A stretch of DNA of 64,000 bases from Nectonema munidae (GCA_030549495.1 JAUIRK010000971.1:362501-426500), one strand, 5' to 3'; shown: positions 35,070 to 45,795, counted from the stretch's first letter. The notes: generated by a model not told the origin, from the letters alone. Numbers and translations: made by a program.

Positions 35070-35475
35070 GCTAGAACATGTACTTGGTGTGTGACTGACC
35101 GTGCCCGAGGAATTTCTTGTTCTAGTTTTTACTTTGTGCGTCTTAATTCCTCGCTAACCCATTTTACGCCATAATTAAAAAAAAATATTTTTTGTTATCG
35201 GAAAGAAAATATAGTTAAAATACTCAAGTAAAAACTAAAAATATGTTTTACGGCATATACTTATTTGTTTGACGGGTTTTTTTTCAAAATATTCCCTTTT
35301 TGGAAAATCGGCAGGTTGTGTACTAATTTTTCTTTTTTCAAGTTTTCCATTTGTATAATATACATATAGCGTTTGAAAGATAGAAAAGATAAAAGTTTAT
35401 TATTTTTTATGATATAATCCAAACACTTTTGATGGAGATTTTATCGCAACTTTTACACTTCTTTGTTGTTGTTTT
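35070..35475. other. AT-rich spacer, no gene seen
   Basis: Nothing recognisable. The piggyBac fragment begins just downstream. Confidence 0.5.
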
Positions 35476-35850
35476 TTACAGATTATAGCCTTGAGAGCAA
35501 GAAATAATGATATGTCCATTTGCTTTTCTCCATTTGGACATCAAGTAGGTAACAAGCCCAGGTTTATTAATTTTCTTTTGTTTAAATTCGAAAAGATGTA
35601 GAACGATTTTCCTTCTGAACTCTAAATGTGTTGAAGTATCATTTATATGAGAATGGGGCTTCCAATCGGCAACAATTGCTAAATTGAAAGCATTTATTTC
35701 AATTGCCACCACAATTTTTTTCTTTTATTTGAGGACGATATGAAGATAATAAGCGATCCAAAACATCTACCCCACCCATACCAATGTTGTACTTTTCTAT
35801 AATGTTTGGACACTCAACATTGATATAATTTTATGTTTTTTCTCAAATAT
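35476..35850 (-). pseudogene. piggyBac transposase, C-terminal fragment
   Basis: On the minus strand the first frame gives NVECPNIIEKYNIGMGGVDV then LDRLLSSYRPQIKEKN. After a frameshift it continues EINAFNLAIVADWKPHSHIN, HLEFRRKIVLHLFEFKQKK and LVTYLMSKW. YN-GMGGVD-LD followed by YR and a run of NA-NL-IVAD and FRR is the C-terminal region of piggyBac transposases, and the D of GGVD is the third catalytic Asp. The upstream 400 or so residues are absent. It is a diverged relic. The TTA-CCC end of a MITE-like element starts directly at its 5' side (35,858). Confidence 0.75.
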
Positions 35851-35857
35851 CTTTTTA

Positions 35858-36228
35858 CCCATTAAGACCGAGAGGACATATATGCCCGTTTATAAAAAAT
35901 TCTCATTTAAAAAAAATTCAAGTTTGGAAATTAGAAAATCCTAAGGTTGTTTTAAAGAATAAATCTTTAACTAACTCTAAAGGCTTTTTTTTATTTTTGT
36001 TTACTTTTTTTCTATGGATTTTGCTAGTTAAATATTACCAGTAACAAATGGCAGTAACAAATTCAAAATTTAAAAAAAGAAAAACAGAAAATAAAAATAA
36101 TCCCCTGCTTGAAAACTTTATAAATATTCAATCCGTCATGTTATGAAATCTCAAAAGATAGTGTATGTCTCTAGCAGTAGTTCATCAAATTATACCGGAC
36201 ATATATGTCACTCGGAGATTTTACATGG
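35858..36228. mobile_element. piggyBac-style non-autonomous element (degenerate)
   Basis: The left end is TTACCCATTAAGACCGAGAG followed by GACATATATG. The right end reads CCATGTAAAATCTCCGAGTG inward, followed by ACATATATGTCC. The inverted pairing is clear over about 30 bp, although the right TTAA is lost. Interior non-coding. Confidence 0.6.
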
Positions 36229-36530
36229 ACAAAAAGAATTGAGTGTTTTTCCATACCGTTGACATATATAGAAGTTGGCGTAAGATAAATGATGAAATTG
36301 AAAACATAAGTAATACGAATTGTTATGAAATTTTTTCGAAAACTTGACATTATATTTTATATAAATCTAGAATATATAAATATAATTTGCTTTCTTCTTT
36401 TTTAATAATTTATATTCGCAGCTTTTAAATGAAATTTTTTTAAATAATCTTCTTCTTTAAATTTAGTTTAAAAAGAGGCAAACAAACAAAGAACGGGTGA
36501 ATTCCATTGTGATGAAGAGGAGAAGAGCAG
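36229..36530. other. AT-rich spacer, no gene seen
   Basis: Nothing recognisable. A long minus-strand frame (36,468-36,833) runs across the neighbouring SINE and is not a gene. Confidence 0.5.
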
Positions 36531-36660
36531 ATGTCCTAGTGGTAGAAGCGTCGGGTTTTGATTCAGATAATTTGGGTTCGATTCCAAATCGTGACTATCA
36601 TTACCATCTGTCCAGCTATGGAAGATTATTACGGATGTGATACCAACAACTAAAAAAAGC
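36531..36660 (+). mobile_element. tRNA-derived SINE, family A copy 2
   Basis: The head GCAGATGTCCTAGTGGTAGA leads to GGTTCGATTCC (36,575-36,585), a perfect B box. The shared family body follows, with ATCGTGACTATC, CCAGCTATGGAAGA and GGATGTGATACCAACAACT, then an A-rich tail. It is better preserved than the copy at 9713. Confidence 0.75.
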
Positions 36661-37379
36661 TGAACGAGGCAAAAAAACGTTGAAAAGGATTTCTCTAGGT
36701 AAAATTTACAATTTTTATTGACGTAAAATTTTTTAGAAAAGTATACGATTTTACTTTTTATGGGCAATTTGCTTATCAATATTGAAAAGTATGAACATGA
36801 TGAATGCTGAGACTTCTTGGGCAAAACAATCAAAAGGCTTTTTTAGAAAAAATTATATTAATATGTATTATTCATTATTTATTTAGAAAATATAATATTT
36901 TTCTGTCCGTTTTACTTTCCGTCGATTTGGTTTTCGGCGTTATGACCAAGCACCATGCTGAAAGATAAAGAAAAGCTAAGATCGACATCATAATCATTCA
37001 AGGGAAAGGTGGAAAATATTTTTGTCGCAAAGTAAAATATTAGATGGTCAGTGAGAAAAATAGTATCCTAATTAAGGATGATTTTAATTACAATACTGAT
37101 GTTTGTTGCGTATTTAATTTATACATTGTTAAGTAAAATTGAAATATAACTTGAAAATTTTTTGTTCGTTTGTCTAAAACAGGCATTATCAATCACTGCC
37201 CTGATGGGTGCATTTGGATTGCAGCTTATTTCCATCCTTCCCACACAAGAATCTTGAAGATAAAATTAGGCTAACATAACATATTAAAATGGTCAGCATT
37301 TTGGAGACATGTTGAAATATTAATTGTACTGCACACAAGTTGAAGTTTTAGGAAAGAAGTAACCCTCAAAGAAACCTTG
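36661..37379. other. AT-rich spacer, no gene seen
   Basis: No convincing feature. Around 36,900-37,020 the sequence is somewhat less AT-rich. Confidence 0.5.
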
Positions 37380-37930
37380 CACTTTTATTCAGAAGAATCG
37401 TTCTTTTCAAAGTGTCAAATACGAGTCAAATATTTTGAGATTACCTCTTACCTTCGTCGTGATTAAAACGACAATGGCATACAGTTTTGATGGACATTAC
37501 AAGCTTCATGCAGGTAATTCCAAGTGGAACCTAGTAGGATCAAGAAGTTTTTAAGACATGACGTGCAAAATACACATCCTTCTTAAAATTCGCTGGTGGT
37601 TCCAAAGACATTCAATTTTTTCACATGGAATAAACCTTTGTCTTGTTTCTCATATGAAGCCGCATTCCGATGGCGAAATTATAAAACAGACTATGAAAAT
37701 ATTTCATAAGTTGCGTTGCCATTCTGTCAGTAAGAAAGAAAAAGCCCCCAAAATAGTTGCTTAACACCTGAACATTCTGAAAATTGTATGAAACTCAAAG
37801 TTACAAAGTATATTGCCGATATTGAGTAATTAGTTAAAACTATACAAGGTCAAGTCTATGCTCTGTATAGAAGTACATAAGCTATTGGCACACCTAACGA
37901 GATAAAGCTTAAAGTGGGCAGCACGCAGTT
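37380..37930 (+). pseudogene. hAT relic, GTF2IRD2/SCAND3-like (tentative)
   Basis: Across frames I read FDGHYKLHAGNSKWNLVGSR, then FSHGINLCLVSHMKPHSDGE and IIKQTMKIFHKL. This resembles the order HYETKH, a K-rich linker, then ASY-KPFSDGEFIKQC seen after the BED finger of GTF2IRD2/SCAND3-type hAT transposases. SEESFFSKCQ upstream could be part of the finger. The frame is broken several times. No DDE residues can be followed downstream, so the call is tentative. Confidence 0.4.
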
Positions 37931-38369
37931 AAAAAAAAGGTATTCACGGAGCATGCTTGGAAAAAAATGAACTTTTGGTAAGAACTTCCTTCATGGAAAG
38001 ATGACAAGGGTACTCGTCACTTATTGCCACTCACTATTGTTCACTGAGAAATCCTTCTCAAAATGAGTAAAAAAGAAATATGTTACTATTTACTATAACT
38101 GGCATATCTATTGCAAATTGGATACGTACATGAATTCTCAACCATCGTGGTTTCATGTACTTTTTGGCAGATATTCTACTTCATGCGGAGATGTGATCAT
38201 TTTCAATGGTTTTTGATCGTTGAGACATTTCGCAAGATTTAAAAGATTCTATGAACATCTACACATAACTAAATATTTTGTAGACATCAAAAACGCTAAT
38301 TTAGATAAGTTGGATATAGACAAATGCAAATGCAGTCTTGGCATTCATTGTAGGCATAACTAGACCTCT
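37931..38369. other. AT-rich spacer, no gene seen
   Basis: May hold the decayed middle of the hAT relic upstream, but I recognise no motif. Confidence 0.45.
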
Positions 38370-39085
38370 TTACAGCCCGGTTCAGAACCTATTAAAAGCG
38401 GTCGTAGTGGTTCAGTTTGATCCGATGCTTAATTTTTGTGAATCGGTCCGATCTAATCCATTCATATTATAATCGGGTTCGATCATGTTACACTATGAAA
38501 GGTCTGCTCCAGTCCTAGTCTAGATATTATAAGAATCGGACTGATCAGAAAGGGACTTTGAACAGCTTTACTACTCATCTTTCAGAATTGAATTGCATTT
38601 TACCGATTAAGGGGAGCTCTGCCATGAAATGTTTTCTTACATAAATCTCCGCATTTGGGATTAACAGATTTCACACACAAGGTATTACCACTAATTTTCC
38701 TTCATTTTCAAGTATACCTGTTAGAAGTCAAGTTAGAGTCGGTCCGGTTCTCAAATTATAAGAAATAGACTAGAGTAGGTTTGCATCGGACCGAACTGCA
38801 TTATAATATCTATAGACCAGATTAGACCCGGACTACAGTAAGGACAGAAACAAACTGAAGCTACTTAATTATGATATTTCAAATCAACAAATTTTGTGCT
38901 ATCTTAAATATAACCTCCCAATGCATATTTGTTGTATAAATATTTTACAGTATATTGTATCTATGTCACTTCAAATTTTGGTTAAGTCCTATAATATCCC
39001 GACAACAACTAGACAAGACCACTTATAATTCGAACCGAACTGGACCTGACTACAATATCTACAGACCAAATCTGACCGATCTACA
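38370..39085. repeat. GGTCCG/CGGACC-rich dispersed repeat
   Basis: Words such as AATCGGTCCGATCTAATCC, AATCGGACTGATC, GTCGGTCCGGTTCTC, CATCGGACCGAACTG and AACCGAACTGGACCTGAC recur, first mostly in one orientation and later in the complementary one. The same vocabulary occurs at 10,805-10,995. This suggests an imperfect long inverted repeat with a simple quasi-palindromic motif. No gene. Confidence 0.5.
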
Positions 39086-40057
39086 GAAATTCTAAGAACT
39101 GCATTGGTTAATTTTGAAGGCCCTTTTATTCGCATTAGGGAGTGACTTATATAACTTGTGTTTTTCATGCTAAAAATCTGCTTGATTTTAATATTCGAGT
39201 TCCGAAAGGAAAAATCTCTATTTGATTGCAATGCACATTATTATGCTTCACGTTTCACAACAACTTTTATGTGTTAAGCACTCTTCAGAAAACTTGTAGG
39301 AATCAAAATAACTTCGTAGATTGAACAATCACCACATAAAAAACCTATTGCGCGTCTAAGACAGAATTGACATATTAGCATTTTTATGGCAAAAAAACAC
39401 AAATTTTACTTTTTTTTAAAAACATTTGACAATAAAATTTGAAGTTTAACCAGTTTATTTTTTCGTCCGAAACTTATATAATATAGCATGTTATACAGAT
39501 CATAAAAGATATGACATAGAAATCCTAAACTAATCAGTTTTCAATCTACAATTACTATTTTGAGATTCAACTACTAAAAAGTATAAATACGAGGGGAAAA
39601 ATATCATTTCAGTTATTATTAAATTAAATTCACATTTATTTATTTTAACGTTGTGTATAGAGTAAAATATGTATCCTGCAATTTTGACATTTTTTTGAAT
39701 AAAATTTGACCATGGATACGACTCAGCATCTGGCAACCCTGGTCTAGGATATTTCGTTGATGGTCAAGTCCCGACCAGGCTATATCCATCCTTAATCTAT
39801 ATACTTCTGTAATTTTTATCAACTTTCTCTCAACACAAGTTTAAATTGCGGTTAGAAAAAAAATTTTACATTTAAAATATGTTACTTTTAAAATAAAATT
39901 AATTATAATCACATCAAATATGAAACACATGTGGCTTGTAATGCAGTAATTTTTAACTTCCTCTTAAAAAATTTAAAACTTACTCAAAATTTAAAAATTA
40001 TATTACAGTCGCCAGACAAGACCATGGGAGACAAGAAAAAGAAAAACGAAATTTGTT
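39086..40057. other. AT-rich spacer, no gene seen
   Basis: Short frames only. None has a family resemblance. Confidence 0.5.
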
Positions 40058-40315
40058 TTTCAAATATATAATGTGACATCCTAAATTTCTATTAATAGAG
40101 ATGGTAAATATTTTATTTTATAAAAATTTTAAATTTTGATGTAATGTTGTGATAAAATCAAAAGATCTCCTCATACTTTCAATGCAAAATTTCGTAGAAA
40201 AAGTATACGCATTTTGATTAGTTTTTAGAAAAAACTGCCATCTTATTTTGACATGAAATTAGTTAAGAAGGTTTTCAAAGAACACATTACATATATTGAT
40301 AGAAAAAGAATAAAG

Positions 40316-40321
40316 TTTATT
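40316..40321 (-). promoter_or_regulatory. Polyadenylation signal AATAAA, gene copy 1
   Basis: AATAAA on the minus strand about 125 bases after the stop codon of the secreted-protein gene. Copy 2 has the corresponding signal. Confidence 0.5.
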
Positions 40322-40443
40322 TTCAAATAGTGAACAGCATAAAATCAAAGAATTAAATCAGAGTGTAATAAGAATATAACATACTAATATTAATAAACAT
40401 ACATGTATTGAGAATATAAGAAATGAAAAAGGATCAACGAAGA

Positions 40444-41327
40444 TTAAGAACGAACTACACTCTGTGGAACTCTAAATATGTTGCAGCACTCCTTTCCATT
40501 GTTTCCCATATCAAAACGAACTGCACGCCCAAATAAGTTTTCTCCATCAGTATCAATAGATAAATTCAGAACAACTTCCTTATTTGAATTCACTGTTCCA
40601 TTAACTTGCAATTTTAGAACCTCGTTTCTAATTATCGCTTTCTTTACTTCAGCAATTGCATTTGTGGTACATATCTTCCTTTCGAAAGGATTACTGCGAT
40701 CCAAGCCAAATTTTAGAATATTTATTGAGATGTTTTTACCAATAGTGAAATCTTCAGAGCTAATATGAATGCTAACACGGAAAGGGGTATTCTTTGTTAA
40801 CTGAAAACCTAAAAAATCGGCTTTGACACCTTTTCTTTCGATAAAGCATCGCATAGAAATAGTTCCAGGAAAGAATTCGGTCGGACACTTTCTAGGCAAT
40901 TTCTTAATAGTAAGTTTTTCTTCTAAGCTCTCTGGATTGCAATAAGCATCGTTGTAGTGGAGCAAAGGTTGGTGTTTGCAGCATCTTCGTATACTTTTGC
41001 AGAAAAAAGGACCCTCATTGTGTTTGTTTATTTGGTGACCTGGACTACAGCAATGCTTTTCTGTACCTATGTTTCCATAAGGACCAACTTTACAAACGAT
41101 GAAACTAAACAAAAAGCACACTATATATTTGAGAAGGGAAGGATATAGCAATAGACTCACCACTTTTTGTTTTCGTCAGCAACAATAAAGATACGCTTTT
41201 TCCTGCCAGGATGAATATTATCGGAACAAATGTTAACAAGTACTTTAGAGTCTTCTAAGCCATGTATTGTATCTAAGAAATCGAAACTTACAATAACTAA
41301 AATCAGAAACGGTATAATCGTATTCAT
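40444..41327 (-). CDS. Secreted 14-cysteine protein, copy 1 (two exons)
   Basis: Exon 1 is 41,161-41,327 and exon 2 is 40,444-41,104, separated by a 56-nt intron starting GTGAGT and ending TTTAG. The splice restores one frame of 275 residues (codon split TG/T gives Cys). The ATG at 41,327 is chosen because it gives a clear signal peptide, MNTIIPFLILVIVSFDFLDT, with likely cleavage after IHG. An inner ATG at 41,163 would start within the intron. The mature part has 14 cysteines, mostly in the first half, including CC pairs (KHCC, RRCC, KECC) that suggest a disulphide-rich domain. Potential N-glycosylation sites include NIS, NGT and NLS. No transmembrane segment follows. I recognise no family. 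It is probably an extracellular protein, but its role is unknown. The TATA box is 46 bp before the ATG. Confidence 0.75.
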
Positions 41328-41372
41328 TGTCGATTAAGGCGGAATGAAAAATGAACTATTTAACCGAATGCT

Positions 41373-41380
41373 TATTTATA
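41373..41380 (-). promoter_or_regulatory. TATA box, gene copy 1
   Basis: TATAAATA on the minus strand, 46 bp upstream of the ATG. It is conserved at the same distance in copy 2, which supports the start chosen. Confidence 0.6.
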
Positions 41381-41655
41381 CTAAAGTTGGAGGCGATCAT
41401 TTAACATTTCCTCAAAACACGTTTAATACAACGTTAGAGTGACGACTTCCCACCTTTTCAATATGAAAGATCATTTACTAAATACTAGCATAGCATATTC
41501 CAATCGTACGTCTCTACATTTCTTTACTACTCAATTTACTATTCTTATCTAATTGCAGCTTCAGGCCACACTGGTCTTTCCATTTTTAGAACATTGTGTT
41601 CTCTAACCCATATGGCAAAAAGACTTCTACATTAAATGTCATCAATTATGGCATT

Positions 41656-42279
41656 TAACTAATTCCTAATTTTTAAAAAGAATATTTTAAAGAAAACCCA
41701 CGATTGATCGAAAATTTTTCTTCCCTTGGATGGTCAAAATGGGCCTCAAAGGCCACTTTTTATGTTTTTTCTCAAAGAAAATATTATAACTGTATAATGA
41801 ACACAACAGACCCATTAATTATTTTAAACTAAACTTTAGTTGAAAACTCAAATTTATTAGCTAGAAAAATTATTTTGATTCAATTTTTTTAACGCCATCT
41901 ACATTTTATTTTCTTAATAAATGAAATGTGATAAAGATGTATTATGCTATAAATCTACAAAAAATAGAAATAATACAAACTATGAATATCCTTATAATTG
42001 CATAAACTTGGAAATAAAAAATATCTGTTTCAATTTACACAAAATGTACTTGTATTTCTTATAACATATTTTTAAATATAAAAATAGGTTATCAGCACCT
42101 GTCAAAATTCACTCAGTGAGGAGCGTAGAATATTCAGAGGTAATAATAACTATGTAAGAGAAATTATTGTAATAGATTGCTTTCATTACATAATCACATC
42201 AAGTGATTTAGATAGAGTTTAGATCACATATATCAATATTACGTCAATGAGAGCCATGAAGACGCCTGTGATTTAGTTA
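41656..42279. other. AT-rich insert start, no gene seen
   Basis: Sequence absent from gene copy 2. It contains TTAACGCCATCTACA at 41,889-41,903, a motif also present at 47,559 and, inverted, at 53,348-53,362. No coding similarity. Confidence 0.45.
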
Positions 42280-42500
42280 CTTCAACTATATTAAATAATA
42301 TATTTGTCAAATAATCAAAATAAAATTTTCTTAATCAAAGAATCGAAAAATGTTCAAATCAAAAAATATTTATTCTTTTTAAATAAATCGTTGGCTCCCC
42401 TTACTTTTAGAATAGAAAGATAAACCTAGTCTTTAATATTTTTTATCAAATTATGCATATACGAAACTAAAAGTAAGGGGAGCCAACAATAAATTTAAAA
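42280..42500. repeat. Head-to-head hairpin with GGCTCCCCTTACTTTTAG arms
   Basis: GGCTCCCCTTACTTTTAG near 42,391-42,408 faces its complement near 42,469-42,486 across about 60 bp. Pairing extends outward through AAAAATATTTATTCTTTTTAAA and GAATCGAAAAATGTTCAAAT. The left limb has the orientation of the 60,985-61,684 arm, and the right limb starts the 42,421 arm, so two element ends seem to meet here. Confidence 0.7.
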
Positions 42501-43140
42501 AGAATAAGTATTTTTTGATTTGAACATTTTTTCGATTCTTTGATTATTTGACAAATATAATATTTAAAATCGTGCAAATTGCAAAATATAGGTAATAACT
42601 TTTCTAACATCGTATGAGGTAGACAGAAAGTTTCATATTTTTTGATTTTTTAAAGAATATTTTTCGATTCTTTGATTACAAAACTTTATTTTGATTATTT
42701 GACAAATATATTATTTAATATCATGAAAAAATTGCAATAATATAGGTAATGACTTATTTAACATCGTCTCCCCGAATGAGGTACATCAAATCTTACATCT
42801 AGCAAAATATGAACTGACAGGTTGGAGATGAACCATCGTAGTATACAGGTATATATGTAATAACTTATGTAACACCGTATCCCCGAAGAACAGAAAGTTG
42901 AACATTGTCTCCCTAGTTATTTGTACATGGAATAGAAACCATCGTAGTATACAGATTGGAGATGAATCATCGTAGTATACAGGTTGGAGATGAATCATCG
43001 CAGTATACAGGTTGGAGATGAATCATCGAAGTATACAGGTTGAAGATGAATCATCGAAGTATATAGGTTGGAGATGAATTATCGTAGTATACAGGTTGGA
43101 GATGACACTAAAGTTGTCTACCCGCGTTCAACCATACAGG
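42421..43140. mobile_element. Left inverted arm with 28-bp minisatellite
   Basis: Starts AAACCTAGTCTTTAAT and is the inverted counterpart of 60,985-61,684: hairpin sequence, AAAAATATGAAACTTTC-type blocks, GTCTCCCCGAATGAGGTA, then minisatellite units. A subterminal repeat-rich arm of about 700 bp is unlike ordinary piggyBac ends, but a piggyBac coding fragment starts just inside it (43,194). Confidence 0.65.
42950..43118. repeat. 28-bp minisatellite, about six units
   Basis: Units of the type CAGGTTGGAGATGAATCATC followed by GTAGTATA repeat about six times with few changes. The right arm has about four units in the opposite orientation near 60,985-61,090. Confidence 0.85.
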
Positions 43141-43193
43141 TTATGAGATATTAATATAGCGTTATAAATAAATCAAATCAGATTATTGCTTTT

Positions 43194-43878
43194 TTGGATT
43201 TCAATTGCAACGTTACATTCATGACTTCTAAGGATTTTGTCTCAAAAAGCGGTGTTCTTTATTTTACTCAAAAAAGTTTTCCGACTTCGAGTGGTGGCAG
43301 AAGTAGAAGCATAAACTCACGTAACATCTCGAGATATCCTCCTGGTCTAAAGAAACAAGCCAAAAGACTGACATACCCGGAAAAAATTTGGAATCAGTTT
43401 TTTACTAAAGAACTCTTGACTGAAATTTTTACAAAAACACAGAATTATATGAAATATAAAGAAAGGCTTATAGATCCAAATGAACAAGTTTTCCTCAAAC
43501 TTCACTATTGGTGTACTTCTTGGGTACTTTGACTCTATTTATTGGCTTGGTCTTTCAAAGGACCAAAGAGTACCATATGACGATATTTATACACCCCTCA
43601 TAGGATCTCCATTTGTCAAAAGTACTTTATCAAAAAATGAAATCAAGTATTACACCCGTTTTCTTCGGTTTGATTACCCGATAGTGAGAGAAACTTTGTC
43701 TGATAGAATAAAGACGGAATTTTTAGGATCACTCAGGTTTGATCTTTTTATATTTTCTCAGGGTCTCCATCTTCCAAAAGTTTTCACTGAGGTTCCATAT
43801 TCTGAACAAAAGCTACATCTATACATTTTCTATTCATCATCATCCTTAAATATCAACCATGGAAAATCCTTACTATAG
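43194..43878 (+). pseudogene. piggyBac transposase, N-terminal fragment
   Basis: First frame: PGLKKQAKRLTYPEKIWNQF then FTKELLTEIFTKTQNYMKYK. After a frameshift near 43,490 it continues FTIGVLLGYFDSIYWLGLSK, YDDIYTPLIGSPFVKSTLSK and NEIKYYTRFLRFD. A tail loosely resembling KLAPI and VDEQ follows. An F-ELL-I---TN-Y-like opening, a GL block, then MS---F--I-R-LRFD is the region before the first catalytic Asp in piggyBac transposases. The catalytic core and C-terminus are absent. It lies just inside the left minisatellite arm on the same strand as the piggyBac relic at 62,643. Confidence 0.65.
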
Positions 43879-43888
43879 AAGTCCATTT

Positions 43889-43912
43889 TAAGTAAGTAAG
43901 TAAGTAAGTAAT
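43889..43912. repeat. (AAGT)n microsatellite
   Basis: Five to six AAGT units in a row. Confidence 0.8.
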
Positions 43913-44604
43913 TTATTTGAGAAAAACAATATGTTCGAGGAAAAAAAAAAATCTATCTATATGCAATAATATTATAACTAAAACTTATGTAAAGCTGTGT
44001 GTGTGGATTACAGTAGTTTGTAGAAAACCGTTAAAGTAATCCCACAAAAACTAGTTTAAAAAATATAATAAAATGAAAAAACACATGTATATAAATAATC
44101 AAATGGTAGTACACTAATATGTGGAACAAACAAAGCAAAATTTGTTAGAGCAAGAAGGAAGAGAGAGGTATTGAGAGAAGAACCAGAGTCTTGATATAAC
44201 TTTAAACTTAGGAATCGAATTATCACATTCGCCTAACAACCATCTATGGTTTTCATAAAAACTTACAACTTTAAATCTGACAGACAATTTAGAGGAGGCT
44301 AGTCTGTAGTTTGGCTTGTTGACTACAATGTTAAAATGAAGTAAATCCAAATTTAAAAAAAAAGACAAAATTCTTAATAATTTTACACCAATACGATTAA
44401 AAACAAAAACTAAATAAACGTATTTTTTGAAAAATATTTGTTTGAAAACATATAAAGCTTGAAAAAATTTTCACGTTTTTACGTTCTCTTTTAAATTTTT
44501 GATATATGTTTATTTTAGTTAGTGTAATTTTTTGTGATAAAAGTGTTTTTATATATAGAAAGAAAGAAATTTATTTACAGAATAGAATACACAAAGATTT
44601 ATAG
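43913..44604. other. AT-rich spacer, no gene seen
   Basis: Short frames without resemblance to known proteins. Confidence 0.5.
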
Positions 44605-44793
44605 TTGTAAATGAGTTTTTTTTTTACCAATTTTGGTATATTTCTTATTACTCAATAAATTTCTCTTTAATATAAGAAAAATTTTTTAACTATATAAATA
44701 TATATAACAAAACCATTTTTTCTTATATTAAAGAGAAATTTATTGAGTAAAAAAAGATATATCAAAACTAGTGAAAAAGAACTCGTTTACAAC
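44605..44793. repeat. Long hairpin, ~78-bp arms
   Basis: GTTGTAAATGAGTTTTTTTT ... CAATAAATTTCTCTTTAATA (44,605-44,682) pairs with 44,715-44,793, with a loop of about 32 bp. The central ~30 bp of each arm are perfect complements. It could be a small foldback MITE or encode a hairpin RNA. No target duplication is clear. Confidence 0.7.
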
Positions 44794-44896
44794 TTAATTA
44801 ATAACAGCCGGTTTTACAAAAAAATATTTGAATAGCTGCTGAAAAATTATAGTAAATTCCGATATAAAAATTCATCACTGATTTTTAGAGTAAGCA

Positions 44897-45150
44897 CTGA
44901 CACGCTATCGTCTCAACAACACTTGTAATGAAACGAAATAAATTAGCCATGATAGGCAGTCAAATCATAGTCTTTTAAATATTGATCGAGTGTGTTACAC
45001 TGAAGTGGGACATTTTGTCTATTGACACTCTCTCTAAATACGAAGTTAAGCTAAAGTTATTTTGTCCTAAAACGCGAAATTATGATTGCAAAAGTTTTGT
45101 TTGATTTATATTTTTATGAATTTTTTACACTCTAGAATCTGTAAGCAAAA
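44897..45150. repeat. Duplicated block, copy 1 (distal upstream segment)
   Basis: Matches 58,911-59,150 with few changes, including GATCGAGTGTGTTACACTGA and TTTTGTCCTAAAACGCGAAA. In copy 2 it lies directly upstream of the secreted-protein gene. Here a 3.2-kb insert separates it from the gene. Confidence 0.8.
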
Positions 45151-45600
45151 ATTTCTAAAAATATTTTGTTTTCAAAAGACATTTAATATACATATTTTTG
45201 GAAAGTTAGTATAAAAATGTCATCTATCCGCAAGTTGAAGTTTATCGTAGATACAGACATTTTCGCACACGCATATCTTTAAATCGCTAAATTGAAAAGG
45301 CATATCCTTAGATGTTTATATTCTGTTACTAATTCGTATTTTCATGATTGGTTTCATTAACACAATATTGCACCTCTAATATTTCAAAAATAGAGTTTGT
45401 GATTAGCTTTATAAAAAAATGTACACAAAATTCTTAAAGATATTGTAAATAATAAAATAACAAATTTTTTGATTATTATTTTAGAGTGAAAACACAAATT
45501 TTTTATAGTTATTTATGTTAGTTAGTTAGTTTGAAAAGATATCGTTTATTTTTTCCTCTATCCTAAATAAAATATCTTTTTACTTTATACCAATGGTGTC
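45151..45600. other. AT-rich spacer, no gene seen
   Basis: Nothing recognisable. TTAGTTAGTTAG low complexity near 45,515. Confidence 0.5.
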
Positions 45601-45795
45601 ACACTTGGAGTATGGATTTAAACTTTTCTAATGGTTATCATTTACAAATTGGTTTAAATAATAGCGTCACTTACTACATAGGTGGTTATAATATTAAGCG
45701 TACCTCACAAATTAACGATTTTGGAACTATTATATTATTGATGATGCTCTCAAATTTAAGCCTCAATTTTCAAAAATTATCTCTAACTAATTCGC
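45600..45795 (+). pseudogene. Short LINE fragment
   Basis: Reads LNFSNGYHLQIGLNNSVTYY then IGGYNIKRTSQINDFG before going out of frame. From 45,661 it is nearly identical to 12,657-12,780. It covers only the region just after the reverse transcriptase core. Confidence 0.7.

Larger units (their letters stand above)
40058..41655. repeat. Duplicated block, copy 1 (secreted-protein gene)
   Basis: This 1.6-kb block aligns by eye end to end with 57,259-58,866. It includes the gene, its 3' flank with the polyadenylation signal, the TATA box and about 300 bp of upstream sequence. Identity is highest in the promoter, exon 1 and the start of exon 2. A further matching block (44,897-45,150 versus 58,911-59,150) is separated from it by about 3.2 kb here, but adjoins it in copy 2. 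Confidence 0.85.

Noticed and set aside
36468-36833. 121-codon minus-strand frame
   Set aside because: It runs across the SINE at 36,531-36,660 and has no family resemblance.
40478-40768. 96-codon plus-strand frame, and 63-codon frames at 40,957 and 58,176
   Set aside because: They lie opposite exon 2 of the secreted-protein genes. Conservation between copies follows from the duplicated gene.
41105-41163. Start codon at 41,163 for the secreted protein
   Set aside because: It lies at the exon 1/intron boundary. The 56-nt GT-AG intron and the upstream ATG give a longer frame with a clear signal peptide, conserved in both copies.
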